Shown here: positions 1 through 9,109 of the stretch, piece after piece
How positions within the stretch are numbered: the first letter of the stretch is position 1
Layout of the letters: the number at the start of each line of letters is the position of its first letter
NCBI RefSeq assembly: GCF_021228235.1
Contig: NZ_JAJQRG010000002.1
Coordinates: 558,001 to 622,000, forward strand
DNA: 64,000 nt
Direction: 5' to 3'
DNA from: Pseudophaeobacter flagellatus
GTDB lineage: Bacteria > Pseudomonadota > Alphaproteobacteria > Rhodobacterales > Rhodobacteraceae
The notes under the pieces: model-generated
What the model saw: only the letters and a program-made list of their open reading frames with translations
Told to the model about the DNA's origin: nothing
Database searches by the model: none
Program-made: the position numbers and the translations under genes

Positions 1-2623
1 GCAGGTGGGCTATGGCCTGGGGCATTCGCACCATGGCGCGCCGGATCACGTCGGCGGCAGTGCCCTGAATTGGTGCGTTGATAGCGGCGCGTTTGGCAAA
101 GCTGGCGCGCGGTCCCTTGGCGGTGATTTCGGGCGTATGGATCTTCCGGCCAAACAGCGTCTGCACGTAGCCGTGCTCTTTGGCAAACTCCACCGTCTGA
201 TCCATATAGGCGCGAATGCCCGGAAAGCGTTCGAAGTAACGGTCGATAAAGCCCTGGGCCTCGGCGCGTGGAATGCGCAGATTGCGGGCCAGACCAAAGC
301 CGGAGATGCCGTAGATGACGCCAAAGTTGATCGCCTTGGCCTGGCGGCGAATATCCGAAGTCATTTCTTCCATCGGCACGTTGAACATTTCTGACGCGGT
401 CATGGCGTGGATGTCCTGCCCTTCGGCAAAGGCGGCCTTCAGCGCGTCGATCCCCGCGACATGCGCCAGGATGCGCAGCTCAATCTGGCTATAATCGAGG
501 CTGAGCAGCAGATTGCCTTCATCGGCTACAAAGGCCTCGCGGATGCGGCGGCCTTCCTCAGAGCGCACGGGAATGTTTTGCAGGTTGGGGTCGGATGAGG
601 CCATGCGCCCCGTATTCGCGCCGGTCTGGATGTACGAGGTATGCACCCGGCCAGTTTCGGGGTTGATATGGTCCTGCAGCGCATCCGTATAGGTGGATTT
701 CAGCTTGCTCAGTTGGCGCCAGTCCAGCACCAGGCCCGGCAGTTTATGTTCGGTGGCCAGGTCTTCCAGGATATCTGCACCCGTGGCATAGGCGCCTGTC
801 TTGCCTTTTTTGCCGCCTGGCAGCTCTAGCTTGTCAAACAGGATCTCGCCCAGCTGTTTGGGCGAGCCGACATTGAAGGGCTGCCCGGCGAGGGTGTGGA
901 TTTCATCCTCAAGCCCGGCCATTTTCTGGGCAAAGGCATTGGACATGCGGCTGAGCGTGTCGCGGTCCACCTTGATGCCGTTGCGCTCCATCTCGGCCAG
1001 TACCGGCACCAGCGGGCGTTCCAGGGTTTCATAGACCGTGGTGACCTGCTGCTGGTGCAATTCGGGTTTGAAATGCTGCCACAGGCGCAGGGTGATATCG
1101 GCATCTTCGGCGGCATAGGGCACGGCATCGGCCAGCGGCACCCGGTCAAAGGTGATGGCGGATTTGCCCGTGCCCAGCAGCGGCTTGATTGGCAGGGGCG
1201 TGTGGTCGAGATAGCGTTCCGACAGGGTATCCATACCGTGGTTATGTTCACCCGCATGCAGCGCATAGGACATCAGCATGGTATCGTCGATCGGCGCCAC
1301 ATCAATGCCATAGCGGTGCAGGATCTTGGCGTCATATTTCATGTTCTGGCCGATCTTGAGCACCGCCGGATCCTCAAGCATCGGCTTCAGGATCGCCAGC
1401 GCATCTTCCAGCGGCATCTGCCCATCGGCGAGGCCTTCACCGCCAAAGAGATCATCGCCGCCCTGTTTATGGGTCAGCGGAATGTAGCAGGCTGCCCCCG
1501 GTTCAACGCAGAGCGACACGCCAACCAGATCTACCACCATGGCATCCAGCCCGGTGGTTTCGGTATCCACCGCCACATAGCCGCGCGTATAGATTTGATC
1601 GATCCAGCCCTGTAGGGCGGCGGCATCACCAACTGAGGTGTATTTTTCCGCGTCAAAGGGCACGGCGCTGGGGGGGGCGACAGGGGCGGCTTCGCTCACG
1701 GGTGCTTCGGGGATGCTGGGCACTTCGCGGCCCAGCTGTTCGGCCATACGCTTGGCCAGGGTGCGGAACTCCATTTCCGCAAGAAAGCCCAAAAGCACCT
1801 CGGCATCGGGTTCCAGTACCTCAAGATCTTCGAGGGCGAAATCCAGATCCATGTTGCAGTCCAGCTGCACCAGACGTTTGGACATTTCGATCTGGTCGCG
1901 CTTGTCGATCAGGGTCTGACGACGCTTGGGCTGTTTGATCTCTTCGGCGCGATCCAGCAGCTCTTCGAGAGAGCCAAATTCATTGATCAGCAAAGCGGCG
2001 GTCTTGATGCCGATGCCAGGCGCGCCGGGGACATTGTCGACGCTATCGCCTGCCAAGGCCTGCACATCCACCACCCGGTCGGGGCCGACGCCGAACTTTT
2101 CCACAACGCCATCGCTGTCGATGCGTTTGTTCTTCATGGCGTCCAGCATTTCAACGCCGCCGCCAACCAGCTGCATCAGATCCTTGTCCGATGAAATGAT
2201 GGTGCAGCGCCCGCCGGCATCGCGCGCCTGATGGGCGAGGGTGGCGATGATATCATCGGCTTCAAAGCCCTCGACCTCTTTGCAGGCGATGTTAAAGGCA
2301 CGGGTGGCCTCGCGGGTCAGCGGGAACTGGGGGCGCAGATCTTCGGGGGCCGGCGGGCGGTTGGCCTTGTAGAGATCATACATCTCATTGCGGAAGCTTT
2401 TGCCGGAATGGTCAAAAATCACGGCGACATGGGTGGGGGCATCCGGGCCGGTGTTGGCCTCGACATAGCGGTGCAGCATGTTGCAAAAGCCGGCCACAGC
2501 GCCAATTGGCAGACCGTCTGATTTGCGCGTCAGTGGCGGCAGGGCGTGATAGGCCCGGAAGATAAAGGCCGAGCCATCAATCAGATGCAGATGGCAGCCC
2601 TTGCCGAATGTACTCTCGCTCAT
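1..2623 (-). CDS. polA: DNA polymerase I, C-terminus beyond window
   Basis: Template-directed DNA synthesis with 5'-nuclease activity, used in Okazaki fragment maturation and excision repair. The protein starts MSESTFGKGCHLHLIDGSAF and continues with the 5'-nuclease N-terminus (FRAYHALPP, then GAVAGFCNML). The last readable codons give TAADVIRRAMVRMPQAIAHL, the O-helix-distal polymerase segment that directly precedes the catalytic VHDE motif. About 874 codons are present, and I estimate roughly 55-60 residues are missing beyond position 1. The ATG at 2623 is the first codon giving the family N-terminus. A 3'-5' exonuclease-like region probably lies in the middle, but I did not check its catalytic acids. 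The gene is divergent from nothing obvious and is followed upstream by the flavodoxin-like gene on the same strand. Confidence 0.96.
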   Translation of the reverse strand, partial: MSESTFGKGCHLHLIDGSAFIFRAYHALPPLTRKSDGLPIGAVAGFCNMLHRYVEANTGPDAPTHVAVIFDHSGKSFRNEMYDLYKANRPPAPEDLRPQFPLTREATRAFNIACKEVEGFEADDIIATLAHQARDAGGRCTIISSDKDLMQLVGGGVEMLDAMKNKRIDSDGVVEKFGVGPDRVVDVQALAGDSVDNVPGAPGIGIKTAALLINEFGSLEELLDRAEEIKQPKRRQTLIDKRDQIEMSKRLVQLDCNMDLDFALEDLEVLEPDAEVLLGFLAEMEFRTLAKRMAEQLGREVPSIPEAPVSEAAPVAPPSAVPFDAEKYTSVGDAAALQGWIDQIYTRGYVAVDTETTGLDAMVVDLVGVSLCVEPGAACYIPLTHKQGGDDLFGGEGLADGQMPLEDALAILKPMLEDPAVLKIGQNMKYDAKILHRYGIDVAPIDDTMLMSYALHAGEHNHGMDTLSERYLDHTPLPIKPLLGTGKSAITFDRVPLADAVPYAAEDADITLRLWQHFKPELHQQQVTTVYETLERPLVPVLAEMERNGIKVDRDTLSRMSNAFAQKMAGLEDEIHTLAGQPFNVGSPKQLGEILFDKLELPGGKKGKTGAYATGADILEDLATEHKLPGLVLDWRQLSKLKSTYTDALQDHINPETGRVHTSYIQTGANTGRMASSDPNLQNIPVRSEEGRRIREAFVADEGNLLLSLDYSQIELRILAHVAGIDALKAAFAEGQDIHAMTASEMFNVPMEEMTSDIRRQAKAINFGVIYGISGFGLARNLRIPRAEAQGFIDRYFERFPGIRAYMDQTVEFAKEHGYVQTLFGRKIHTPEITAKGPRASFAKRAAINAPIQGTAADVIRRAMVRMPQAIAHL

Positions 2624-2716
2624 GCCTGTCGCGCTCCCCTGGGAAATCCGTTCGTGTTCCGTTTCCGGTTATCGGTGATCTGGCGCGCAAGGGCAATTGC
2701 CGTTTGGGGCCAGAGC

Positions 2717-3202
2717 CTAGAACATCCCCATGGCCAGCCCTGCGCCCAGAGCCTGACCCAGATCGGCGCAGCGGGCCAGTTCTGCTGGGGCAATGGATTT
2801 CTCGGCTAGGATCGCCTCGGGTGTCTGCGCATGGGTGCATAGGATCAGCGGCGCCTGGATCTCGCGCAGGCGCCAGCCCTGGGCGATGCGGGCCAGTTGC
2901 CGCGCCGCGCCGGTTCCATCAGAGCCGGCGCAAATCATCTGGGCATAGGCGCGCCCGTTGAGCTTGCCCAGCACCGGGTAGTAGCAGCGATCAAAGAACT
3001 CTTTCATCTGCCCCGACAGGCTGGCCAGATTTTCTGGGCCGCAAAACAGATAGGCCCCGGCCGCCAGCAGATCGTCGGGACCAGCCTCGGCTGCCTGCAA
3101 GAGCCGGGTGTCGCATTCCTGGCTGGCCGCTGTTGCTGCAGCTTTCGCCATTTGCCGACTGCCGCCGGTGCGGGAATGATAGATAATAAGAAGCGTGCTC
3201 AT
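2717..3202 (-). CDS. Flavodoxin-like NAD(P)H-dependent oxidoreductase family protein
   Basis: Small (161-residue) flavodoxin-fold protein, probably an FMN-binding cytosolic reductase of unknown substrate. The N-terminus MSTLLIIYHSRTGGSRQMAK is a beta strand followed by the phosphate-binding loop (S/T-rich, H-S-R-T-G-G) of flavodoxins. YLFCGPENLASLSGQMKEF is the typical second FMN-contact loop with the Gly-Pro-Glu-Asn turn seen in NAD(P)H-dependent reductases. The open frame extends upstream to 3463, but that extension has no flavodoxin features, so the ATG at 3202 is chosen. Neighbours polA and the zinc-finger gene are on the same strand. The assignment is to family only; no specific reaction can be inferred. 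Confidence 0.8.
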   Translation of the reverse strand: MSTLLIIYHSRTGGSRQMAKAAATAASQECDTRLLQAAEAGPDDLLAAGAYLFCGPENLASLSGQMKEFFDRCYYPVLGKLNGRAYAQMICAGSDGTGAARQLARIAQGWRLREIQAPLILCTHAQTPEAILAEKSIAPAELARCADLGQALGAGLAMGMF

Positions 3203-3429
3203 GCGTCCAGCATATCGAGAATGGACTGTGGTGTCAGCGGGATCAGTAGAACATGGCGGGTCGAGGCTGAGACAGGCTGCACCGCATGCGGGCGCATCGC
3301 ATTTGCAGGGCCCAGGTTTCAAGCCCAGGCGAACCTGGCGGCAGCAGGGCCGACTGGGGCGCAGCCCAACAATCGCAATACAGGCAACCGGTCGGAAAAG
3401 CGCGCTAGCGATCCAGCCTGCTACATCGC

Positions 3430-3603
3430 TTAGTCTTCGAAAGACTTGAGGATGTATTTGCAATCACAATAGGGACATTCCACAAAGCCGGTGTCCTCGG
3501 GGATCTGCAGATAGACACGGGGATGACCCAACGCGCCTTCGCTGCCATCGCAGGCAACGCGGCTGGTCTCGACGATTTTGGTTTCGGGCGCTTCAATGGT
3601 CAT
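3430..3603 (-). CDS. Small zinc-finger (zf-CHCC / NDUFS6-like) protein
   Basis: 57 residues, easily overlooked because of its length. It starts MTIEAPETKIVETSRVACDG, continues GALGHPRVYLQI and ends in ECPYCDCKYILKSFED. The arrangement Cys ... His ... Cys-x2-Cys (CDG, GHP, CPYC) matches the zf-CHCC domain, which in mitochondria is the zinc-binding NDUFS6 subunit of complex I and in alphaproteobacteria is a free-standing small protein. The zinc-ligand pattern is seen directly. A role in complex I biogenesis or structure is family knowledge carried over and not shown here. Same strand as polA and the flavodoxin-like gene, with about 225 bp of non-coding DNA in between. Confidence 0.85.
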   Translation of the reverse strand: MTIEAPETKIVETSRVACDGSEGALGHPRVYLQIPEDTGFVECPYCDCKYILKSFED

Positions 3604-3685
3604 CGCTGGCGGTCCTTATGAATTTCGGCTAGGCGCATGGTGAAACCATGTATGTATGATGCAAAAACCGGGGGCAAGAGCTGCA

Positions 3686-4615
3686 ATGAGAGATGACGCA
3701 ATCCATATCGAAAGCTTGCGCAAAACCTACAAGGGCGCCAAGGGCCAGCCGGAAAAGCAGGCTCTGAAGGGCATCGATCTGACCATTCCGCGCGGGTCCG
3801 TCTTTGGGCTTCTGGGGCCAAACGGGGCGGGAAAATCCACCATGATCAATATCATGGCCGGGTTGGTGCGCAAATCTTCCGGGCGAGTGACGATCTGGGG
3901 CTTTGATCAGGATGCCAACCCGCGCCAAAGCCGCGCCGCCATTGGGGTGATGCCGCAAGAGTTGAACCTGGATCCGTTTTTTACCCCGCGCGGCGCGCTG
4001 GAGGTGCAGGCAGGCCTTTACGGCGTGCCAAAATCAGACCGGCGCAGCGATGAGATCCTTGCCATGGTGGGGCTGACCGACAAGGCGCAGGCCTATGCCC
4101 GTACCCTGTCGGGCGGCATGCGTCGGCGGCTTCTCTTGGGCAAGGCGCTGGTGCATCACCCGCATATCCTGGTGCTGGATGAACCCACTGCCGGGGTGGA
4201 TATCGAGCTGCGGCAAATGCTTTGGGCCAATATCCGCAAGCTGAACCAGCAGGGCATGACCATCATCCTGACCACCCATTACCTGGAAGAGGCCGAAGAG
4301 ATGTGCGACGAGATTGCCATCATTGATCAGGGCAGCGTGGTGGCCCGCGACAGCACCGCCAACCTGCTGGGCCGTCTGGATGCCAAATCCATGGTGGTGC
4401 AGCCCGCCAGCCCGGTCACGACCCTGCCGCAGGGTGACGGCATCACCTCTGAACTGCGGGAAGACGGCGCGGTGGTGCTGCGCTATCATGGCAATGAAAC
4501 CAGCGCCGAAGAGGTGCTGTCAGCCGTGCGCGCCGCCGAAATTTCCATCCGCGACGTCAAAACCGCCGAGGCCGATCTGCAGGATGTCTTCCTGTCGCTG
4601 ACCAAATCGGGCTGA
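3686..4615 (+). CDS. ABC transporter ATP-binding protein (ABC-2 / DrrA type)
   Basis: ATPase subunit of an exporter, 309 residues from this start. It contains Walker A GPNGAGKST, the signature LSGGMRRRL, Walker B ILVLDEPT with the following AGVD, and the switch histidine in ILTTHYLEEAEEM. The closely related group is the ABC-2 export ATPases (drug, polysaccharide or membrane-organisation exporters). After the ATPase core there is a C-terminal extension of about 80 residues, common in DrrA-like proteins. An in-frame ATG lies ten codons upstream at 3656; the one at 3686 precedes MRDDAIHIESLRKTYKG, a normal family start, and is preferred. No permease gene is adjacent, so the membrane partner must be encoded elsewhere. 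Confidence 0.88.
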   Translation: MRDDAIHIESLRKTYKGAKGQPEKQALKGIDLTIPRGSVFGLLGPNGAGKSTMINIMAGLVRKSSGRVTIWGFDQDANPRQSRAAIGVMPQELNLDPFFTPRGALEVQAGLYGVPKSDRRSDEILAMVGLTDKAQAYARTLSGGMRRRLLLGKALVHHPHILVLDEPTAGVDIELRQMLWANIRKLNQQGMTIILTTHYLEEAEEMCDEIAIIDQGSVVARDSTANLLGRLDAKSMVVQPASPVTTLPQGDGITSELREDGAVVLRYHGNETSAEEVLSAVRAAEISIRDVKTAEADLQDVFLSLTKSG

Positions 4616-4636
4616 GCTGACAGGCAGCCCCTTTGC

Positions 4637-4711
4637 CCCGGCGGACGCCGGGACAGGGGATTGGCAATCTGTCTGAACAAAGCCTTGATCTGTTTCGCGG
4701 GCGAAACATTT
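4637..4711 (+). repeat. Two-hairpin intergenic repeat, copy A
   Basis: Consists of a GC hairpin (4637-4652, CCCGGCG / CGCCGGG), a 38-base spacer, and a perfect 8-bp-arm palindrome TGTTTCGCGGGCGAAACA at 4691-4708. A second copy with the same order, a similar spacer and the identical second palindrome lies in inverted orientation at 61655-61730. It sits in the 236-bp gap between the ABC ATPase gene and gpmI. It may be an extragenic palindromic repeat family; no function can be assigned from sequence alone. Confidence 0.7.
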
Positions 4712-4851
4712 GCCGGGGCGCTCTGTGCCGCGATAAGGGGCGCAGGGGGCGGCAAATCGGCCTGCAGTGCGGAAGGTGGTTCACCCCGGCGGGGCAAGGG
4801 GGTAAAAGGCTGCAAACCCGTTGAACCACTGCCCTGATCCGGAGCCCTGAT

Positions 4852-6369
4852 ATGTCCACGCCCAAACCTGTTGTTCTATGTGTTCTCGATGGCTGGGGCA
4901 GTGCAGAACCCGGTGCCGCCAACGCGCCCTATCTGGCCAAGACCCCCACCTTTGATGGTCTTATGGCGGCGGGGCCGCAGGCGCGGCTGGTGACACATGG
5001 GCCGGATGTTGGTTTGCCCAAAGGTCAGATGGGCAATTCAGAGGTGGGCCATACCAATATCGGTGCAGGCCGGGTGGTGGCGATGGATCTTGGTCAGATT
5101 GATCTGGCAATCGAGGATGGCTCTTTTGCACAGAACGCCGCCCTGTTGGATTTCATTGCAAAGCTCAAGCAAACCGGCGGCGCGGCGCATCTGATGGGGC
5201 TGGTCTCGGATGGCGGGGTGCACGGGCATATCTCGCATATTCTGGCTGCGATCCGTGTCCTCACCGATGCGGGCGTGCCGGTCTGGCTGCATGCCATCAC
5301 CGACGGGCGCGACGTGGCGCCGAAATCTGCCTATGGCTATTTTGAACAGCTGAAAGAGGCCCTGCCGCAGGGGGCCAAGATCGCCACGGTGACGGGGCGC
5401 TATTTTGCCATGGATCGCGACAACCGCTGGGAACGGGTGAGCGAAGCCTATGCCGCCATGATCAAGGGCGAGGGCCGTTCGGTGGCGGATGCCCATGATG
5501 CGGTGACCCATGCCTATAACCAGTCCGAAACGGATGAATTCATCGGCGCCAGTGTGATCCGCGGCTATGATGGCGTCAAAGAGGGGGACGGTTTCTTCTG
5601 CCTCAATTTCCGCGCCGACCGCGCGCGCGAAATCCTGCGCGCCATTGGCGAGCCGGGCTTCGCCGAGTTTGACACCGGCCCGCGCCCCAAACTGGCAGCG
5701 CTGCTGGGCATGGTGGATTATTCATCCGCGCATAACGCCTATATGACAACGGCCTACCCCAAGGCTGAGCTGGTCAATACGCTGGGGGAATGGGTTGCCA
5801 AACAGGACAAGCGCCAGTTTCGCCTGGCCGAGACCGAGAAATACCCCCATGTGACCTTCTTCCTCAATGGCGGCAAGGAAGAGCCAGAGCAGGGCGAGGA
5901 TCGCGCCATGCCCAAATCGCCCAAGGTGGCGACCTATGATCTGCAACCAGAGATGAGCGCGCCAGAGGTGACCGAGAAATTCGTTGAAGCCATCAATGCG
6001 GGCTATGATCTGATTGTCACCAATTACGCCAACCCCGATATGGTGGGTCATACGGGTGATATTCAGGCCGCGATCAAGGCCTGCGAGGCGGTGGATCAGG
6101 GGCTGGCCCAGGTGGTAGAGGCGCTGCGGCGCGTGGGGGGCGCCATGCTGGTCACCGCAGATCACGGCAATTGCGAGGTCATGGTCAACCCGGAAACCGG
6201 CGGTGCCCATACCGCGCATACCACCAATCTGGTGCCACTGGTATTGGTGGGTGGGCCAAAGGGCGCTGGGCTGCGCAACGGCCGCCTTGCCGATCTTGCC
6301 CCTACCCTGCTAGAGCTGATGAACCTGCCCAAGCCGGATGAGATGACGGGCGAAAGCCTGCTGACCTGA
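4852..6369 (+). CDS. gpmI: 2,3-bisphosphoglycerate-independent phosphoglycerate mutase
   Basis: Interconverts 3-phosphoglycerate and 2-phosphoglycerate in glycolysis and gluconeogenesis through a phosphoserine intermediate with two Mn ions. At 505 residues it has the normal length. It starts with PVVLCVLDGWG (metal-binding Asp), carries GQMGNSEVGHTNIGAGR with the phosphorylated Ser at about residue 63, and has DGRDVAPKSA, the GRYFAMDRD segment, and the C-terminal metal motif VTADHGNCE. The start is the ATG following a purine-rich stretch at about 4838-4848. Followed after 28 bp by the EnvC-like gene and then the S41 peptidase, an order I recognise from other alphaproteobacteria. Confidence 0.97.
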   Translation: MSTPKPVVLCVLDGWGSAEPGAANAPYLAKTPTFDGLMAAGPQARLVTHGPDVGLPKGQMGNSEVGHTNIGAGRVVAMDLGQIDLAIEDGSFAQNAALLDFIAKLKQTGGAAHLMGLVSDGGVHGHISHILAAIRVLTDAGVPVWLHAITDGRDVAPKSAYGYFEQLKEALPQGAKIATVTGRYFAMDRDNRWERVSEAYAAMIKGEGRSVADAHDAVTHAYNQSETDEFIGASVIRGYDGVKEGDGFFCLNFRADRAREILRAIGEPGFAEFDTGPRPKLAALLGMVDYSSAHNAYMTTAYPKAELVNTLGEWVAKQDKRQFRLAETEKYPHVTFFLNGGKEEPEQGEDRAMPKSPKVATYDLQPEMSAPEVTEKFVEAINAGYDLIVTNYANPDMVGHTGDIQAAIKACEAVDQGLAQVVEALRRVGGAMLVTADHGNCEVMVNPETGGAHTAHTTNLVPLVLVGGPKGAGLRNGRLADLAPTLLELMNLPKPDEMTGESLLT

Positions 6370-6397
6370 TAAAACAGACCAAGAAGATCTGAACCAC

Positions 6398-7576
6398 ATG
6401 ATGACACGCGCCGCTGGGCTGCTTTTCCTTGCACTGATCACCCTTGCCGCACCGCTGCAGGGTCTGCAGGGGGCTGCCCGGGCGGCCGAGACACCACAGG
6501 CCCCCGCTGAGGCGGCACGGCAGGCCGCACGTCAGCTGGAGGCAGCAACCGTCGCACTGGAGGCGGCAGATAGCGCGCGCGATCGGGTCAAGGCGTTGAC
6601 GGAAACCCTGCATGCCTATGAGGCCGGGCTGGGCGCCATGCGCGAAGGCCTGCGGCGGGTGGCGCGGCGCGAAAGCCAGCTTGTGGCGCAGCTGAAATCC
6701 CGCGAAGACGAGGTGGCCGAGCTGCTGGGCATCCTGCAAACCATCGAAACCTCGGCGCCGCCGGTGCTGATGCTGCACCCTTCGGGGCCTTTGGGCGCGG
6801 CGCGGTCGGCCATGATGGTCGCCGAGGTGACGCCGGGTCTTTATGCCCGCGCCGAGGCCCTGCGCCACGACCTGGAAGAGGTGCAGACCCTGCGCATTCT
6901 GCAACAGAGCGCGGCCGACACCCTGCAAGAAGGGCTGGCCGGAGTGCAAGAGGCGCGCACGGCGCTGTCGACTGCTATTTCCGATCGCACCGACCTGCCG
7001 ATGCGCTTTACCGAAAATGGGGTGCGCACTGCGATCCTGATTTCCTCGACGGAAACACTGACCGGCTTTGCCAGTGGTCTGGCCGAGGTGGCGGGCGGTG
7101 CGGATAAGATCATCCCGCTATCAGCCGATATCAGCGCCCAGCGGGGCAGCCTTGCGCTGCCAGTCGAAGGCCTGCTGCTGCGCCGCTTCGGGGCACGGGA
7201 TGCCGCCGGCATTGCCCGTCCAGGGGTGCTGATTGCGGCGCGCCCGCGCGCCCTCGTCAGCTCTCCGACTGCGGCGACAATCCGTTATCGTGGCCCGCTG
7301 CTGGATCTGGGAAATGTGGTGATCCTGGAACCGCAGCCAGACACGCTTTTTATTCTCTCGGGTCTGGCAGAGGTCTTTGGTATCGCCGGGCAGGTCATTC
7401 CCGCGGGCACTCCGGTGGGCCTGATGGGCGGCAGCGCGCCCCAGGCTGGTGCCATTTTGTCACGTAGTGGTGAAGGGGGTGGAACTGACCGGACAGAAAC
7501 GCTCTATATAGAAGTTAGAATGGACAACAGTCCGGTGGATCCAGAAAAATGGTTCCAAATCGGAAAAGGTGGATAA
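6398..7576 (+). CDS. EnvC-like murein hydrolase activator (degenerate LytM)
   Basis: Periplasmic factor of 392 residues, probably controlling cell-wall amidases during division. A signal peptide is visible at the N-terminus (hydrophobic LLFLALITLAAPL, cleavage near ARAAE). Residues about 30-190 are Ala/Glu/Arg-rich and predicted coiled coil, as in EnvC. The last 130 residues resemble a LytM/M23 fold (LLLRRFGARDAAGIARPGVL, then NVVILEPQPDTLFILSGL, then GQVIPAGTPVGLMGG). The zinc ligands of active M23 peptidases (H-x3-D and H-x-H) are absent, so it is an activator and not an enzyme, as known for EnvC. ATG codons occur at both 6398 and 6401. Six bases separate its stop from the S41 peptidase start. 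Confidence 0.85.
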   Translation: MMTRAAGLLFLALITLAAPLQGLQGAARAAETPQAPAEAARQAARQLEAATVALEAADSARDRVKALTETLHAYEAGLGAMREGLRRVARRESQLVAQLKSREDEVAELLGILQTIETSAPPVLMLHPSGPLGAARSAMMVAEVTPGLYARAEALRHDLEEVQTLRILQQSAADTLQEGLAGVQEARTALSTAISDRTDLPMRFTENGVRTAILISSTETLTGFASGLAEVAGGADKIIPLSADISAQRGSLALPVEGLLLRRFGARDAAGIARPGVLIAARPRALVSSPTAATIRYRGPLLDLGNVVILEPQPDTLFILSGLAEVFGIAGQVIPAGTPVGLMGGSAPQAGAILSRSGEGGGTDRTETLYIEVRMDNSPVDPEKWFQIGKGG

Positions 7577-7582
7577 GGTTTC

Positions 7583-8920
7583 ATGAAAAAATTTGTCATG
7601 GCGGCTCTTGGCGGTACACTGGCCGGGATCGTTGCAACAACCTATGTGGCCGGGCCCCTGCTGGCGCAGGAGACAAGCCGCGAAGCGACGGTCTATGAAC
7701 AGCTGGATCTGTTTGGTGACATTTTTGAGCGTATTCGCGCGCAATACGTCGAAGAGGTCGATGAAAAAGAGCTGATCGAGGCTGCGATTGGCGGCATGCT
7801 GTCCTCATTGGATCCGCATTCCAGCTATCTGTCGCCAGAGGATGCCGCCAATATGCGGGTGCAGACTCGTGGCGAATTTGGCGGGCTTGGTATCGAGGTG
7901 ACCCAGGAAGAGGGCTTTGTCAAAGTTGTCTCTCCTATTGATGGCACCCCGGCAGATGAGGCCGGTATGGAAGCGGGCGATTTCATCACCCATGTGGATG
8001 GCGAAAGCGTGCTGGGCCTGGGCCTGGACGAAGCCGTCGATCTGATGCGCGGCCCCGTCGGCTCTGAAATCATCATCACCGTGGTGCGCGAAGGCGAAGG
8101 CGAGCCCTTCGATGTTTCGATCATCCGCGACACCATCAAGCTGACAGCCGTGCGTGCCCGCACTGAAGGCGACACCGTGGTGCTGCGCATCACCACCTTC
8201 AACGACCAGACCACCCCCAATCTTGAGGCCGGTTTGCAAGAACAGGTCGAAGCGGCGGGCGGCATGGACAATGTCAACGGCATCGTGCTGGATCTGCGCA
8301 ACAACCCCGGTGGCCTGCTGACCCAGGCGATCAGCGTGGCGGATAGTTTCCTCGACAGTGGTGAGATCGTTTCGACCCGCGGTCGCGACCCCGAAGACGG
8401 CGAACGCTTTAACGCGGTGCCCGGCGATTTGTCGAATGGCAAACCCATCGTGGTGCTGATCAACGGCGGCTCTGCCTCGGCCTCTGAAATTGTCGCCGGT
8501 GCGCTGCAGGATCATCGGCGCGCTATCGTTGTTGGCACCAAGAGCTTTGGCAAAGGTTCGGTGCAGACGGTGATGCCACTGCGCGGCGATGGTGCCATGC
8601 GTCTGACCACTGCGCGTTACTATACCCCGTCGGGCCGTTCCATTCAGGCCCTGGGCGTGTCACCTGACATCGTGGTGCAGCAGCCCCGTCGCACGGCTGC
8701 ACCCGAGAACGAGGAAGAAAGCCTGGCGCGCCGGTCTCGCAGCGAGGTGGATCTGCGCGGCAGCCTGAACAATGACAGCCTGACCGAGGATGAAATTCGT
8801 CAGATCAAGGCAGATCGTGCCAAGGCGGAAAAGGCGGCGGAACTGCGCGAGCAGGACTATCAGCTGGCCTATGCCATCGACATCCTCAAAGGGCTTGTTG
8901 CCCTGGGACCAAAGCCATAA
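7583..8920 (+). CDS. ctpA: S41 family carboxy-terminal processing peptidase
   Basis: Periplasmic serine protease that trims C-termini of exported proteins; CtpA/Prc relatives also control cell-wall hydrolases. 445 residues. It has an N-terminal signal sequence ending near LLAQE, then a PDZ domain (about residues 90-170, starting GEFGGLGIEVTQ), then the catalytic region with Ser297 in NGGSASASEIV and Lys324 in KSFGKGSVQ, the Ser-Lys dyad. A charged C-terminal tail of about 85 residues follows. The gene lies six bases after the EnvC-like gene and is probably co-transcribed with it and gpmI; a hairpin terminator follows at 8985-9014. Confidence 0.94.
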   Translation: MKKFVMAALGGTLAGIVATTYVAGPLLAQETSREATVYEQLDLFGDIFERIRAQYVEEVDEKELIEAAIGGMLSSLDPHSSYLSPEDAANMRVQTRGEFGGLGIEVTQEEGFVKVVSPIDGTPADEAGMEAGDFITHVDGESVLGLGLDEAVDLMRGPVGSEIIITVVREGEGEPFDVSIIRDTIKLTAVRARTEGDTVVLRITTFNDQTTPNLEAGLQEQVEAAGGMDNVNGIVLDLRNNPGGLLTQAISVADSFLDSGEIVSTRGRDPEDGERFNAVPGDLSNGKPIVVLINGGSASASEIVAGALQDHRRAIVVGTKSFGKGSVQTVMPLRGDGAMRLTTARYYTPSGRSIQALGVSPDIVVQQPRRTAAPENEEESLARRSRSEVDLRGSLNNDSLTEDEIRQIKADRAKAEKAAELREQDYQLAYAIDILKGLVALGPKP

Positions 8921-8984
8921 CCGCCAAGGTGTTTTTCATCACCTGTTCAGGGGGGAACTCCCTGAATTTGCACTGCGCAACACC

Positions 8985-9014
8985 AAAGACCGCCCCTGAC
9001 GGGGGCGGTCTTTT
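8985..9014 (+). terminator. Rho-independent terminator after the S41 peptidase gene
   Basis: The stem AAAGACCGCCCC pairs with GGGGCGGTCTTTT around a loop of about five bases and ends in a T run (TTTTCT). It lies 65 bp after the ctpA stop codon and before rsgA, so it closes the gpmI-envC-ctpA unit. Confidence 0.88.
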
Positions 9015-9109
9015 CTGCCCTGTTGCGCTGAAACAGAGACTTTCCCCCGGTTTTGGTCTATGACCAAGAGCGCGCCGGCCTGTGCGGCCCCCCTTGAAAG
9101 CCCGTGCCT

